Part shown: one piece after another, positions 5,872 through 5,994 of the stretch
Position numbering within the stretch: the stretch's first letter is position 1
Layout: the number at the start of each line of letters is the position of its first letter
Origin: Thermomicrobiales bacterium
GTDB lineage: Bacteria > Chloroflexota > Chloroflexia > Thermomicrobiales > UBA6265
Assembly: GCA_020847015.1 (NCBI GenBank)
Contig: JADLCW010000533.1
Location: 1-5,994, forward strand
Length of the DNA: 5,994 bases
Direction of reading: 5' to 3'
The notes under the pieces: model-generated
The model's input: only the letters and a program-made list of their open reading frames with translations
The model's database searches: none
Told to the model about the DNA's origin: nothing
Made by a program: the position numbers and the translations under genes

Positions 5872-5918
5872 CGGCAGAGAACCTCCACCGCGATGCCCTC
5901 GGTACCTTGACTACTCAT
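5868..5918 (-). CDS. 16-residue mini-ORF in the right arm
   Basis: The minus-strand frame runs from ATG at 5918 to TAG at 5868-5870 and encodes MSSQGTEGIAVEVLCR. It has the same Shine-Dalgarno and spacing as its plus-strand counterpart because the arms are identical there. The two peptides share M-S-S-x-G-x2-G-I-x-V, and their stop codons overlap in the loop (CTAA, 5868-5871). A -10-like TAACGT sits on the minus strand at 5992-5987, but any -35 would be outside the window, so transcription is less certain than for the plus unit. Confidence 0.4.
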   Translation of the reverse strand: MSSQGTEGIAVEVLCR

Positions 5919-5943
5919 GGGCATCACCTCCTTTACCCTCTAC

Positions 5944-5977
5944 GGACTTCGGAGTTCACCGACCGTCTTTCGATCAG
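5944..5977 (-). promoter_or_regulatory. Counterpart hairpins flanking the right arm
   Basis: Read on the minus strand, two stems precede the right-arm mini-ORF. CTGATC (5977-5972) pairs with GGTCGG (5964-5959), with two G-U pairs, around GAAAGAC. GAACT (5957-5953) pairs largely with AGTCC (5948-5944) around CCGA, with one A-C mismatch. The order of two hairpins, then a GGGTAAAGGAGG Shine-Dalgarno region, then ATG mirrors the left side. The stems are weaker than the left ones. Confidence 0.35.
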
Positions 5978-5994
5978 CGTGGGCGTACGTTACC

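Larger units (their letters stand above)
5798..5947. repeat. 150-base palindrome with a Shine-Dalgarno/ATG in each arm
   Basis: The symmetry axis lies between 5872 and 5873. Positions 5806-5837 and 5908-5939 are perfect inverted copies over 32 bases. In the same register, 5798-5802 pairs with 5943-5947. Further in, 5847-5853 pairs with 5892-5898 and 5855-5860 with 5885-5890. At the apex, TCTGCC (5863-5868) and GGCAGA (5873-5878) close a TAAC loop in a register shifted by 4. Each arm contains AAAGGAGGTGAT, then 4 bases, then ATG. The RNA from either strand would form a long rod in which the Shine-Dalgarno is paired with a copy of the anti-Shine-Dalgarno. An alternative local stem pairs 5818-5826 with 5847-5855, placing the ATG in a loop. 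There is no terminal T-tract, so it is not an ordinary terminator. No clear target-site duplication is visible. Confidence 0.9.

Noticed and set aside
5806..5939. Intrinsic terminator of the LysM gene
   Set aside because: No T-tract follows, a promoter lies between the gene and the hairpin, and the stem is far longer than typical terminators.
5798..5947. Fold-back assembly or library chimera
   Set aside because: An artefact would give two identical arms throughout. Here the inner arms differ at several positions while still pairing, and the flanks are diverged, so it looks natural. Only long reads would settle it.
5756..5947. Retron msr-msd RNA
   Set aside because: The long hairpin is suggestive, but no reverse transcriptase is in the window and I could not identify the priming G or the a1/a2 repeats separately from the palindrome arms.

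Overview
The window is a GC-rich, densely coded stretch of a bacterial chromosome. No single marker fixes the organism. The combination fits a Chloroflexota bacterium near Thermomicrobia/Sphaerobacter: a secreted protein with a HPAHIHSGTC motif, a DUF2171/PRC-barrel-like protein, a PimA-like mannosyltransferase beside a phosphatidylinositol-phosphate-synthase-like enzyme, and short near-leaderless promoters. An actinobacterial relative cannot be excluded. This placement is inference from gene content.

Layout. The left edge (1-322) holds the 5' part of a minus-strand gene for a secreted protein; it runs off the window. A 264-base divergent intergenic region follows. Everything after it is on the plus strand: a PRC-barrel/DUF2171-like protein (587-1312), a PhnP-type metallo-beta-lactamase-fold hydrolase (1397-2170), a possible 41-residue coupled ORF (2214-2339), a PimA-like GT4 glycosyltransferase (2336-3478), a CDP-alcohol phosphatidyltransferase (3492-4124), a 56-residue single-pass membrane protein (4121-4291), a Nit-family amidase (4375-5256) and a LysM lipoprotein (5341-5700). 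The glycosyltransferase, phosphatidyltransferase and small membrane protein are 13 bases apart or overlapping, so they form one likely operon. Together they could make an inositol-phosphate lipid and mannosylate it on the inner membrane face, as PgsA1 and PimA do in mycobacteria. Recurrent -10-like boxes (TATACT, TATCAT, TATGAT, TACGCT) sit just before several units, and some would give almost leaderless mRNAs.

The most unusual element lies at the right end (about 5720-5994). After a good promoter-like sequence come two small hairpins and then a palindrome of about 150 bases. Each outer arm contains an uninterrupted 32-base perfect inverted repeat. Both arms carry the same near-ideal Shine-Dalgarno sequence (AAAGGAGGTGAT) followed 4 bases later by ATG, so each strand encodes a 14-16 residue mini-ORF. 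The two mini-ORFs end on overlapping stop codons in the apical loop. The opposite arm is a 12-base copy of the anti-Shine-Dalgarno tail of 16S rRNA. The flanks also look symmetric, with two hairpins and a -10-like box on each side. It therefore looks like an inverted duplication of a promoter-leader-minigene unit. I do not recognise it as a known RNA family. It could be a riboregulator or attenuator for a gene beyond the window, or a palindromic mobile element.
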